Assembly: GCF_001953865.1 (NCBI RefSeq)
Contig: NZ_MQUQ01000008.1
Span: 184,766 to 248,765, forward strand
Direction: 5' to 3'
DNA length: 64,000 nt
From: Amycolatopsis coloradensis
Lineage (GTDB): Bacteria; Actinomycetota; Actinomycetes; Mycobacteriales; Pseudonocardiaceae
Position 1 is the stretch's first letter. Each line of letters starts with the position of its first letter. This document shows positions 27,055-37,500 of the stretch, piece by piece. The notes beneath the pieces are model-generated. The model was not told the origin of the DNA. It was given only the letters and a program-made list of their open reading frames with translations, and did no database searches. Position numbers and translations under genes: made by a program.

Positions 27055-27125
27055 GGTGGAGTGGCCGAGAGGCGAGGCAACGGCCTGCAAAGCCGTGTAC
27101 ACGGGTTCGAATCCCGTCTCCACCT
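27055..27125 (+). tRNA. tRNA-Cys (anticodon GCA)
   Basis: Acceptor GGTGGAG pairs with CTCCACC, anticodon arm ACGGC-CTGCAAA-GCCGT gives GCA, T arm is CGGGTTCGAATCCCG. Second of the tandem set, 25 bp after tRNA-Gly. Confidence 0.97.
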
Positions 27126-27126
27126 C

Positions 27127-27201
27127 GCGCGATTAGCTCAGCGGGAGAGCGCTTCCCTGACACGGAAGAGGTCACTGGTTCAATCCCAGTATCGCGCACC
27201 A
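27127..27201 (+). tRNA. tRNA-Val (anticodon GAC)
   Basis: Acceptor GCGCGAT pairs with ATCGCGC, anticodon arm CTTCC-CTGACAC-GGAAG gives GAC. The 3' CCA is encoded (27199-27201), unlike its neighbours. It begins one base after tRNA-Cys ends. The Gly-Cys-Val order is common in actinobacteria. An encoded CCA plus the IS relic just downstream make its 3' end a candidate integration site. Confidence 0.96.
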
Positions 27202-27216
27202 TCTGTGTTCGCAGGA

Positions 27217-27254
27217 CTGAAGCCCTGCCCCTCCTCGGAGGGGCAGGGCTTCAG
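27217..27254 (+). terminator. strong terminator of the tRNA cluster
   Basis: A perfect 18-bp GC-rich stem (27217-27234 with 27237-27254) with a 2-nt loop, 16 bp after tRNA-Val. It is placed to end the tRNA transcript. Confidence 0.85.
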
Positions 27255-27534
27255 CCGTTCAATGGCGATGAAATGGCGATGGCCCTCGGAGCGGTCTCCA
27301 TCTGCCCGTCACGGAACGTGGCGTGCAGGTGCGGGAACCACCCCCAGCTTCGTCCGCTCACTCGGGTAGAGGCGACCAGCGACCCGATCCACCGGATCTC
27401 GAGTGCTTGCGGGATCCGACGGCGGATCAGCTGAGTCACCTGGTCGTAAATCCTCGCGATGCCTTTCAGGACTGCCCAGGTTTGGTTGACACCTGATCTG
27501 TGAGGCTTCGGCTCGCTTGGAAGGATGTCACCCG

Positions 27535-27805
27535 GTGTCCAAGCCCTGTCCTCGTGAGTTCCGTGACGACGTCGTCGCGGTCGCCCGTCAGGGCCGGGTC
27601 CCGTTGCGGCAGGTCGCGAGGGACTTCGGGAACTCCGATATCGAGGACGGTAACCGCAACCGCTGCTCGAGCAGGAGAACCTGCCGGGAAAACAGTCTTC
27701 CCGCTCGTCGGTGAACTGGCCGCGTCCGGCGCCCCGACCAGGGCGCCGGACGCCGTGACGTGCTGGGTGCTGGGGATCTCCAGGCAGGCCTATGGGCTGA
27801 ACCGG
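27535..27805 (+). pseudogene. IS3-family transposase relic (orfA and orfB fragments)
   Basis: From the GTG at 27535 one frame reads SKPCPREFRDDVVAVARQG and then VPLRQVARDFGNSD, the start of IS3-family OrfA (helix-turn-helix). Homology stops at about 27640. A different frame from about 27690 reads KTVFPLVGELAASGAP, then DAVTCWVLGISRQAYGLNR, the start of IS3 OrfB. Most of orfA, the frameshift window and the whole DDE catalytic part of orfB are missing, so it cannot move. Terminal repeats were not found. It marks past transposition at the edge of the accessory region next to the tRNA cluster. Confidence 0.8.
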
Positions 27806-27875
27806 CACACTGCTGACGTCGGCAGTTGCCCCAACGCGAGCAGGAACACATCCGCCGCGGTGAAGCCGTCGACGC

Positions 27876-29024
27876 TCAGGACGTCTTCTCGTCGTGGTAG
27901 TCCAGTTGTGGCAGCAACGAGTCCGAGGAGTAGAGATGGGCCTTGCGTTTTTGATAGTCGGCGAACAAGGACCTCATGGCGCGCACGGTGGTGTCCATGG
28001 GAGTGTCATGAAATTCCTCGCCTTCGACGTAGGCCGCCGCGGCCAGGAACCTATTGTCCTCGTGACCGAGGTGCCGTTCTGCGAAATGCTTCACAGCGGT
28101 ACGGAAGAGAGCTCGGCGCAGCCGCCCTTCCCCATTCCACGGCACGATCCCGCTATAGAAGAACTGGTGCCTGTTCTCGTCGATCGGCGCAAGACCACTC
28201 CAGCCGATGAAGGGGAGGCTCATCCTGCCGATCCGGCCGTGGGTTTCCTGACAGAGCGGGGTGACCAAGTGCACCTCGAGACCCTGGGTGAAGGGCCGAG
28301 CGTGCTTGACCGGCAGGTGCAATCTGCGTGCCAGTCGAATCGCGGTGGTATACGCCAAAGTGAGCAGGTCGTAGGAGGCGACAGGATCCCGGTCGGGAAC
28401 GCCGAACTTCATCGCGACCGCGGGTCGCACCGGGTAGGTGCTGTCGGTATCGATGTCGATCTTGTGGTCGAGCAGGTCGGCAGGAGCGTTCTGCGATCCT
28501 CCGTAAACGGTTTCCGCGTGTGCCCATACACAGTGTGGTATGTCGAGGAAATGGTCCATCCACACGCGGAGGTCGCCCGCGACCTCGAAATGTCCGGTTT
28601 GCAGTACATAGCGCTCCGGCAGTAGCCGGTGGTCCACCGGAAAAGGCGCCTCGGGTTCGTCCTCGGCCGACACCCAGATCAGCCCGACCGATTCACGAGC
28701 GAAGTACCGGCGAACGGTGCATCGTTGTCGGAAATTCTCATCGACCTCGAACTCACTGGGCACCTCGACACAGCTGCCCGTCGCATCGAACCTGAAATGG
28801 TGGAAGTCGCACCGGATCGTGCCGTCTCGCACCGTGCCTTCCGACAACGGGACGCCCCGATGCGCGCATCGATCCGCCAGCGCGGCGACACCACCGTCAT
28901 CGGTCCGGAACACCACCACGGGCGAACCCCAATAATGTGCCCTGATCGGACGCGTGCCCAGTTGATCCGTCACAGCCACGGCGACCCACATGTCAGGAAC
29001 CTGCCTATCCGGAAGATCCGTCAT
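27876..29024 (-). CDS. Rieske [2Fe-2S] non-heme iron oxygenase (KshA/VanA-like)
   Basis: 382 aa. The Rieske cluster ligands are C53 and H55 (CAHRG) with C72 and H75 (CDFHHF). The mononuclear iron site follows as D161, H164 and H169 (DIPHCVWAH). The order and length match single-component-type oxygenase alpha subunits of the phthalate/KshA/VanA group, which need a separate reductase and catalyse hydroxylation or demethylation. No reductase gene is nearby. I chose the ATG at 29024; no strong ribosome site is seen and upstream codons are possible. It is divergent from an SRPBCC gene and downstream of the lipid locus. The substrate is unknown. Confidence 0.9.
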   Translation of the reverse strand: MTDLPDRQVPDMWVAVAVTDQLGTRPIRAHYWGSPVVVFRTDDGGVAALADRCAHRGVPLSEGTVRDGTIRCDFHHFRFDATGSCVEVPSEFEVDENFRQRCTVRRYFARESVGLIWVSAEDEPEAPFPVDHRLLPERYVLQTGHFEVAGDLRVWMDHFLDIPHCVWAHAETVYGGSQNAPADLLDHKIDIDTDSTYPVRPAVAMKFGVPDRDPVASYDLLTLAYTTAIRLARRLHLPVKHARPFTQGLEVHLVTPLCQETHGRIGRMSLPFIGWSGLAPIDENRHQFFYSGIVPWNGEGRLRRALFRTAVKHFAERHLGHEDNRFLAAAAYVEGEEFHDTPMDTTVRAMRSLFADYQKRKAHLYSSDSLLPQLDYHDEKTS

Positions 29025-29177
29025 CGAAGTGTCGTACTCAGTCCAGCACATGCCGCTGACACATCGACCGACAGTTGCGGTCTTCGCATTCCCAACAGCC
29101 CAGGACCCGGATACCATGCATTCACGCTTGATTCATTGGCCTGCCTAGCCGGCGTGGACTTGTCGAGGTGGTCACAG

Positions 29178-29615
29178 ATGAGAAGAATCGTTTCCGGGAC
29201 CAGGACCATCGCTGCGTCACGTGCGCAGGTTTTCGCTCTGCTCGCAGACCCTCGAAAGCACCCTGTCATCGCTGGAAACCACAGTGTTCGAGAACAGGAT
29301 ATCGACGCCCCGGATCGGTTGTACCAAGGTGCCGTCTTCCGTACGAGAATGTGGTTTGGGATTCCGTACTGGATCAACAACGAGGTTGTCGAGTACACCG
29401 AGAACGCCCTGATCGCCTGGCGGAATTGGGGTGGCCATATCTGGCGATGGCAGCTACACGAGGTGGCGGCGTGCTGCACCGACGTTGAAGAAGTTTTCGA
29501 TTACCGTACGACTCGTAGCCCACGACTGTTCGAACTCATCGGGGCGCCTCGGTACAACCGCAGGAACATCCGGATCTCGCTGGAAAACCTGGACGCTTTG
29601 GCCCGGAAGCAATGA
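29178..29615 (+). CDS. SRPBCC (START/polyketide-cyclase-like) protein
   Basis: 145 aa. GTRTIAASRAQVFALLADPRKHP is the usual first strand and helix of the Bet v 1/SRPBCC helix-grip fold, and EYTENALIAWRNWGGHIWRWQLHE is the middle sheet. These proteins bind hydrophobic ligands or act as cyclases or aromatases. The ATG at 29178 has GAGGTGG upstream. It is divergent from the Rieske oxygenase gene with 153 bp between starts, so they may share a regulator and a hydrophobic substrate. The exact role is unknown. Confidence 0.8.
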   Translation: MRRIVSGTRTIAASRAQVFALLADPRKHPVIAGNHSVREQDIDAPDRLYQGAVFRTRMWFGIPYWINNEVVEYTENALIAWRNWGGHIWRWQLHEVAACCTDVEEVFDYRTTRSPRLFELIGAPRYNRRNIRISLENLDALARKQ

Positions 29616-29814
29616 GGACTGCGTGAAGGATTTCGATCACGGCTACGCACTTCGAATCCGCAGCGGCGGCCAGGCGAATTGAGCCGGAAGCTGCCACCCG
29701 GGACTGAGCCAGGATCGGTATCTCCGGCGCCGATATCATCGCCGTCCCACTGCCCCTGACACTGTTTTCCTGAAAAACTGAGCCACGGCTCCTCATCTTC
29801 GGATTCAGACGTGT

Positions 29815-30813
29815 TCAGGTGATGGTGAGCTTCGCGTGGGGAACGCTCAGCCGGGCATGCTTGAGGTCGGTGTTGACGACGGTCACGTTGGTCAGCGTGA
29901 TATAGGGCAGCACCAGCGGCGGAGGATGAGCCGGGGTGAAGTCGACCGGGATCCCGATGAGCCCCAGTAAGCTGAGGGTGCCGGTGATTCGCAGGGTGAA
30001 CAGTTCGACTGGCTTGCCGGTGGCGACCGAGACGCTTCCGGGTGGTGCGCTGATGGTGCTGATGCGGCCGTCCACCAGTTCGCTGGACTGTTCGAGGCTG
30101 GTGATCTCGACACGGTTGGCGGTGAACCTGAGTACCTCGACCGTCGCGCCGCCCACTTCGGTCGTCCCCACGCCCAGATAGCTCAGTCCCGCCAGCCGCA
30201 GCACAGAAGCCTTCAGCACCCACACCCGGCCGGAAGGCGGCCCGTGCGTGACAGCGGCGGCCGAAGCCCGAACGGCTCGCTCCCCTGGTTCGGCCGGAGC
30301 AGGAGCCGCCGAAACCGCGGTGAACGTGCTGAGGACGACCAGCGCCGTGCCCGCGGCCCGAAACCGTGGTGGTGGCGGGCCCGTTCCGCCGTCCTGTTCA
30401 TGGTCCGGCTCGTCAGTCGTGGCCGGGCGGGCCGGAGGTGCCCACGAAAGCGCCAGTGCCCCGCCCACGAGCCCCAGTACGGTGCCCACCAGGAAGCCAC
30501 CGAGGTTAGTGCTGACCAAAGCGACCAGGGACACGAGGATCGCCGTAACCCCGGCGGCCACCCGGTACTGTGGCCTGCTCCACAGCGATCCCGTGCAGAT
30601 CAGGAGCAGGGCGGCGATCAGCAACCCCGACATCCCGCCGATGGTCCTGATCGAGAGCACGAAGTCACCCAGGCGGAAAGAGGCGAACGGCGGAAGTCCG
30701 ATCGCGACACAAGCCAGTATCAGGAACAGACCGGCCGCGAAGGGTCGCTGCCGCCGCCAGCCGCGGAAAGCCCGCCATCTCCTCTTGAGCCTGCCAGGCA
30801 CGCCGCCCGTCAT
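29815..30813 (-). CDS. DUF6114 membrane protein with a DUF6230-like C-terminal part
   Basis: 332 aa. A basic N-terminus (KRRWRAFRGWRRQRP) leads into four hydrophobic helices between residues 24 and 125, typical of DUF6114. After a Pro/Glu-rich linker and another hydrophobic stretch (near 153-170), the last ~145 residues form a beta-rich domain (VWVLKASVLRLAGLSYLG, ITLTNVTVVNTDL) that resembles the neighbouring DUF6230 protein. The pair is common in Streptomyces and relatives, function unknown. It lies 42 bp after the DUF6230 gene, last in the lipid gene set. Envelope lipid display or transport is a guess. Confidence 0.78.
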   Translation of the reverse strand: MTGGVPGRLKRRWRAFRGWRRQRPFAAGLFLILACVAIGLPPFASFRLGDFVLSIRTIGGMSGLLIAALLLICTGSLWSRPQYRVAAGVTAILVSLVALVSTNLGGFLVGTVLGLVGGALALSWAPPARPATTDEPDHEQDGGTGPPPPRFRAAGTALVVLSTFTAVSAAPAPAEPGERAVRASAAAVTHGPPSGRVWVLKASVLRLAGLSYLGVGTTEVGGATVEVLRFTANRVEITSLEQSSELVDGRISTISAPPGSVSVATGKPVELFTLRITGTLSLLGLIGIPVDFTPAHPPPLVLPYITLTNVTVVNTDLKHARLSVPHAKLTIT

Positions 30814-30855
30814 CAGGCGTGCCCGCGTCGATACGGCAACGGAGGCGTGCCTGGC

Positions 30856-31464
30856 TCAGAAACATTCATTCTTACCGCTCCTCAAAGACAGTGAGAGGTT
30901 CTTGAGCCGCAGGGTTTGTGCGTTGGTGCTCCAGGCGATCTGCCGGAGACTGCCGATGGTCGCGGTGTCGGCCTGCAGTCCGAATGCCCCTGGTCGGCCT
31001 TTGGCGGCTTCCGGGCCTTTGGAGAGCTGGGAGGCGTCGATGCCGATCTGGGTGTTGGTCAGCGTGAGGTCACCGGTGAGCGAGGCGATGCCGATGATGA
31101 TGTCGGTGGCGGCCATCCCGCCGGGTCCACCGGAGGTGAGCACCAGGGTGGTGTCACCGACCAACGGGATCTTCGGCAGGAACACCGACTGGCAGAAGTT
31201 GTCGAGGGTCGCCTTCCGGAAGGCGCCGATGGCCACCACATGGGCATCGGTGGCGCCCCGGTCGACGTCGCCGTACTGGACGAACCCTTCACCCACCAGC
31301 TTGTCCGCGCTGACCTGGAACGCGCCGCCGGACACAGTGAACGACGCCGCCAGGGCGCCCTGCGACAGTCCGGTGATCAGGAGTGCCGCCATGGCGAACG
31401 CTCCCCCGAGCACTCCGGCGAACCGTACCCATCGCGTTCTTCCCCTTGCTTCCGAGCGCTTCAT
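30856..31464 (-). CDS. DUF6230 family exported or membrane-anchored protein
   Basis: 202 aa. One hydrophobic segment (FAGVLGGAFAMAALLITGL, about residues 15-33) ends at ALAASF, possibly a signal peptidase site. The rest is beta-rich: FTVSGGAFQVSADKLVGEGFVQYG, CQSVFLPKIPLVGDTTLVLTSG and DLTLTNTQIGIDASQL, all typical of DUF6230. The ATG at 31464 follows AGGAG. It is 75 bp after the PfaC-like synthase gene and just before the DUF6114 gene, all in one direction. A role in binding or exporting the lipid made by the neighbours is an inference from position only. Confidence 0.8.
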   Translation of the reverse strand: MKRSEARGRTRWVRFAGVLGGAFAMAALLITGLSQGALAASFTVSGGAFQVSADKLVGEGFVQYGDVDRGATDAHVVAIGAFRKATLDNFCQSVFLPKIPLVGDTTLVLTSGGPGGMAATDIIIGIASLTGDLTLTNTQIGIDASQLSKGPEAAKGRPGAFGLQADTATIGSLRQIAWSTNAQTLRLKNLSLSLRSGKNECF

Positions 31465-31538
31465 GTTCTTCTCCTGCCTTCTTGGTGGTTTGAATTGGTC
31501 GTGCGGGAGACCGGTCGGTTCTGGAGTTCCGGCACGCT

Positions 31539-34500
31539 TCACCCGCGGCTCCGGCGATCCCGCGTGCGCACCGTGACGGTGTCGCCGTGCGCATCGACCC
31601 GGATGAAGTGCCGCTGGCCGGGCCGGTCGCGAGGAAAGGCGCTACGCGTGTCCTCGGCGACGACCACTGCGGAGGGGTGCGTCCGCGTCCGACGGCCGAC
31701 GTGGTCCTTGACCGCGATTTCCGCCAGATGCTCCGAAGGACGTGAACCCCCAGGCAGCGCGTAGAGACGGGTCACTAAACCGGGAAGTTCTTCGACTTCG
31801 GTGACGTCGGCGGCGGTCAGCGAAGTGACTCCCGATTCCGTGACCGACAGCCCTGCGTCCGGGCAGAAGCGCCGCTCGTGGATGAAGGTCCGCCGCTGTC
31901 GCGGAGAAAGCGCACCCAGGCGCCCGATCGACACCATCACCAGGACCAGGCGCATGGACACAGCGACGCGGTCGTCGACGATGAGCTGCAGATCCGCCTT
32001 CGGCAAGCGGTGGTCCTCGTCGGCGAATCCGGCGAACCGCGCTTCGACCCGGACCGTCCCGGATCGGGGCAGCGGTTCGAACAACAGCAATTCGTCGACA
32101 CGGTGAGGGAACGAGACCTGATCCTCGCCGATCAGGGGCGACCAGCGCCGGAGTCGGTGGTGCGGGATGACGTGCAGTGCCCCGTCGAGCAGCCCTTGGT
32201 GCAGCAGGCCCGGCGGCACCGTGCCCGCGCCCGCGTCAAGGGAACCCGACGCGCCGGTTGTGCCGACCTCGTATTCGACGAGGTAGTGGAAAGCCTCGCC
32301 GTGGAAAAGACCGTCCGAGAGATAGGGGTCCTCGGCCACGGCGTCGGGCAGGGGATCGAACTGCCGAGGACGGCTGAAGGGACGTTCCCCCACGCGGACC
32401 AGCGCCGTGGCCACCGTCTCGAACCGGGAAAGTTCCGCTACGCCGGAGTTCCGCCAGGCGGACAGGGTGACCACCTGCTCGCGCCGTCGTTTCCCCGGCG
32501 CCGTTTCGACCCGCATCCGCACCGGCCCGTCGAAGGTCAACCACCGGCTCAGCCGGACGTCACGTAGCAGACTCACCGGCAGGCCCGTCTGTTCCGCCGT
32601 GACCTCGGCGAGCAAGTCGACCATCGACATCATCGGCAGCACCGGGACCGTCCCCCAGGGGCGGTGGTCACCGAGCCAGTGGTCGATGGCCGGGTCGAGG
32701 ACCTTCTCGGGCACGGCGTCTTCCACGGCGGCCACGGCCCGCATCCCGATCCGCGGCAGGTGGTAGATACGGCGGCCGTCGACCCACAGCCACGCCGATC
32801 CGATCGCGTGCACGCCACGCTCGTCGTCACCGGCCTCGGTGATTTCGAGTTCGATGGTGACGAGGCCGTCCACCGGGACCACCTGGCCGCGGTACTTCCA
32901 GCTGAGCGGGCTGCCGGTCATGACCGGTTCGAAGCGAGCGCCGGGCAGATGAGCGGTTCGCCCGGACACCACCAGGTAGTGCTGCAACAGCTGGCAGACG
33001 GCTTCCACGCCCAGCGACCCGGGCTGCACCGGGTCCTGGAAGAAGTGCGCCCGGAAGTACCACTCGCCGGGATCGACGTCCTTTTCCCCGCGAAGCCGCC
33101 CGAGTCCCGCCGCGCCACCGTCCGGCCAGTACCCGGTGATCCGGTCCAGCATCCGCAGCATCCGCCCTGGCGGATCGAGAGCGGCGCGGTCCGTCTTTTC
33201 CGCCGCCCGGAGGTCCAGCACGTCACCACCGGGAGCGGCCAGCCGGGCGCGTTCCTCCGCCGAGGGCGGCAGCCCGACCTGGTCGACGAAGGCCGCCGGG
33301 GGGAAGAAGCCGAACGTGGTCCGAAGGGTGAACAGGGGAACGCCGTCGACGGTGCATTCGACCGCGAACTGCTCGATGATGATCCCGTTGTGCTCGGCCA
33401 CCGAGAGCAGTTCCACCTCCGTGCGCAGCACCCGCGGGCCGGGCCCGACTTCGCCGAGCACGGTGCCTTCCCCGTCGAGGTTGCGGAACAGCAGGTCGTC
33501 GGCGCTGTGCCCGGTGCCGCCGGTGTAGGTCGCCAGCCAGCCGCAGGGTTGCAGGGCGACCTCCATCAACGCGGCGAAGGGCATCGTCGGCGTGCTGTTC
33601 TGCTCGAAGTACCACGCCTCGGCGGGCACGTCGTACTCCGCGGTCATCCGGGCGCCCGGGCGCGCCGAGCCGAAGGTCCCGTCGATCGAGATCACCCTGC
33701 TGATGAAGTGGTACGGCGGGCCGGGCAGGCGCGGGCAGCGGCAGACCCCGTCGAACGCGGCGAACTGCGGCCCGAAGGCCGCCGAGGGACGGCCCCAGGC
33801 GGAGGCCAGCATCGAGCCGAGATCGGCGCGGACGCCGTCGACCAGCGCCACCGGACGGGTGTCGTCCTGTCCGGTCAGGCCACCGAGAGCCGACAGTGGT
33901 AGCGGGTCACCGGTGATTTGCTCGCGGTGCGGCCCCAGGTGGCGCCAATGCTCCAACGGCCAGTCGGGGACCAGCCGGAGCCCGACCCGGGCGGCATGGA
34001 AGGCCGGGACACCGTCGACGGTACACAGCAGATCGGCGATCAGGGTGGGCTCGGGGCCGGACACCACCGAGACGACGAACACCTCGTAGGTGAGCAGATG
34101 CGACTCCGGCGTCGCTTGTCCTCGGCACAGCATCGGGCTCGGCTGTCCCGTCACCGGCTCGAACCGCCAGCCGTCCCGATCCACGGTATGGCCGAGAGCG
34201 GTGAGGTAGAACGCCATCGCCTGGATACCGCCCTCCAGCATGAGGGTGCCGGGCATGCAGGGGTCGTTGTGGAAGTGCCCCGCGAAGAACCACTCGTCCC
34301 CGGTGATCGCCGTCCGGGCACGCAGGTAGCCCCGCCCCCACGGGCCTCCCCCGGGAGCGAATTCCGTGACTTCGTCCAGGAGCAGCAAGCCGTCGTCGAC
34401 GACGCGCGGGGTTCGCACGTGGCTGCGGGTGGCGCGCCAGCCGGGGCCGAAGCACGCCGCCGGACGGCCGGTGGCGAACGCCCGGACGGCGTCCGTGTCG

Positions 34501-37500
34501 AAGGAGGCCGGCGCTCCGGTGATCACCGGAGGCTCCACCGGCGCGTCCTCCGGCGGTTGTGCGACGGGATCCCATCGCACCCCGGCGCTGGCCGCGAGTT
34601 CGCGGTCGGTGAAGAAGCCTGCTTGCCCTCCGCGCACGGTCAGCCGGAGCTCGTCGCCGACATGGCAGTCGTAGTGGAAGAACATGAGACGGACGCCGTT
34701 GTGTTCGGCGTGCCCGTCGACGTGGATTTCGTAACGCAGCGTCTCACCCGGTCGAGGTGGTTCGCCGTGGTAGGTCAGTTCGCAGCCGAGCAACCGGTAG
34801 ACCCGGTCCTCCCCGACCTCGAGGTCGACACCCATCCAGCTGATCAGCAGCAGGTCCGCCTGCCCGGCTTCGACCAGTACACCGGCAGGCATCCGGCCGG
34901 CCGGGTCGAGATACCAGCTGCCGAGGGTGACGTCGGTCTCGGTGTGGATGACGCCGCAGCCCAGCACCGCCTGCTGGGCGTCGATCGCGGTGACCCGGTC
35001 CACCAGCAGCATGGGCGGCGCGGGCAGCCTGGTCTGTCTCCGTTTGCCGTCCTGCGCCGCGAACCGTGGCCCGAACAGCTCCGAAACCCGGCCGGTGGCC
35101 AGGTACTCCAGCTCGTCCCGCCCGAAGTGCGGCTGGGAGCGGGGCTCGGGGGCCGTCGGCGCGGGCACGGATCGGGCAGGCAAGGCCGCGGACGGCGGTG
35201 AAGTGATCAGTGTCTGGATGCGCTGCCGGGTCAGCAGGAACGCCGTGTGCGCCGCGCCCAGCTGCTCCAGGAAGTGCCGGTGGCCGACGCTCACCCGGTT
35301 GCGGTGCGCGGCGGCGACCAGGGCACGCCCCCGTGCCGGAACCGGCACTTCCGCCGGCCGCGCCGGTGTGGTGCGCGGAAGTGCTTCCGGCGCCGGGACG
35401 GGGACCGGGGGCAGCTGGGGGGCGCGGCTCAGGACCATGGGCTCAGGGTTTCGAGGCGGGTGGACCGGCGGAGGGTGCGCGGGCAACGTCACGGCGGGCC
35501 CCGCACTCCGGGCCACCGGTGCCGCGTCCGCGAGGGCGGAGAAGAGCGCATCGTGCTCGACGGAGACACCGGCCGCGGCCAGTTCCGCCACCGCGGAGCA
35601 CAGCTGCCGCAGGGCGGAGCCGTTCGGGGCGTCGAGCGCGACCGCCAGGTGATCGAGTTCACCGAGGGTGCGCCGGATCCACCCGGTGCACAGTCCGCGC
35701 GGGCCGTGTTCGACGAAGACCCGGACGCCGTCCGCGTACGCCCGCTCCACGGTTCCGGCGAAGTCCACCAGCTGGGTGGCCTGATCCATCATCGCCTTGG
35801 CCGCGTGCTCGGTAGTCGGCGTGTACGGCTCGGTGGTGACACCGTTGTAGAACCGCACGCCGGACACCGGTCCGGCCGGGCGGTGGTGGAAGTCCCACCA
35901 CTGCTGCGCCACCTCGGCCACTTCCGGGGCGTGAGCGGCGAGGTCGTAACCGATGCGCACGGCCACTCTCGCGCCGAAGCGCGACAGCCATGCCTCGCAA
36001 GCGTCTTCTTCACCGCCCACGACGCAGACGTCGGGCGCGTTCACGGCCATCAGGTGCACAGCCCGTTCACCGGTCAGTGCCGCCCGGACCGCTCCGGCGG
36101 GGGCGTGCACGAGGTGGTTGACCCAACGCGTCCCCGTGATGCCATGACGGGCCCAGAACCGCCGCACACCGCGGAATTCACCCGAAACCTCGCGGGTGAA
36201 CAGGTCGGCCGCCAGCACGTCCCGGTGCACGCGGGCGGCGTCCGGCCACACTCCCTGGGCGATCAGCGCGGTGGATTCGCCGGACGAGTAGCCGAGCACT
36301 ACGTCCGGCGTGAGTCCCAGCAGCCCGGTGCTGACTTCGGTGTGCAGCAGCGCCAGCCGGGAGACCGTGACGATCTGGTCGATGGCGCGTGTCGGTCCGG
36401 GCGCGGACTCGCTGACCGGGAAGACCCCCTTCCGCCGGAAGATCCGGTCCACCTCGCCGGGCAGCGCCAAGGCCAGCTCCCGGCCCATACCGTCATAGGC
36501 CGCGGAACCGTTGGTGTAGACGAAACCGACTTCGCCCCCCAAAGGCGCGTCGCGATAAGCGGTCGCCGGGGGCCGCAGACCGCCGTTGTCGAGCCAGTCG
36601 CAAGCGCGTCGGAGGACGGCTTCGCGGGTGTCGTCGTGGACCACCACGGCAAGCCGGGCCGGTCCGCTGTCCGATTCGATCCCGGCCCGGGCCGCCGCCG
36701 ACACGTCGGCGCGGTCCCGGCCGGAGAACACCAGCAACCGGGGCGCGGCCAGGGCCGACCACGCACCGGGTGAGCCCGCTCGCACCGTGACCGTCCGGGG
36801 CGGCGCGCCCAGCGGGGCGACGGTGATCCGCGCGGTCCGCAGGTCCGGGCGCGGAAGCCCCCGGCGGCCGCGGCCGGGGATCACCCGGTGACGCAAGGCG
36901 GTGACGGCGGCCGCCAGAGCCAGCAGTCCAGTGGCCGCGTGCGCCCTGCCGAACAGCTCCACCGGATCGAAATGGGGCGCGCCGGGTTCGGGCAAGTCGC
37001 CCACCACAAGGTCCGGGCGGTCGCCGTCGTTTCCCAGCACGGCGAGCACCACGGACCCGTCACGACGGGCGTCGGCCAGTCGCTTGAGCACCACGACGAC
37101 CGCCGCGTCACCGGGCCGGTCCGGGCGGCCCAGTCTGACGTCCGCGGCACGGTGACCGGGCTCGTGGGCGAGGTCCGCCGCCCCGACGACGGCCGCGTCC
37201 ACCTCGCCGTTCCGCAGTGCGGCCGCGGCCAGGTCGAGGGCCACCAGCCCGGAGGCTTCCTCGGCGGAGACGGTGTAACCGGGGCCGCGCAGGTCGAGCT
37301 GGACGTTGAGCCGGCTGGCGATCAGGTTGGGCATCGCGCCGGTCGTCTGCGCCTTGGTGAGCGTTCCACCTGCCACACCGGGGGCGCCGATCCCCTCGGC
37401 CGGGCCCTGCCGCCGCTCGCTCATCCGCCAGCGCACGCTGTGCCTTGCCGTTTCCAGGTCACCGCTCAGGCCGACCACCACAGCGGTCCGTTCCTCCGGC

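Noticed and set aside
27251..27480. Minus-strand frame next to the tRNA terminator
   Set aside because: It could be a decayed integrase or transposase tail, but I recognise no motif and it runs into the IS relic and the tRNA terminator.
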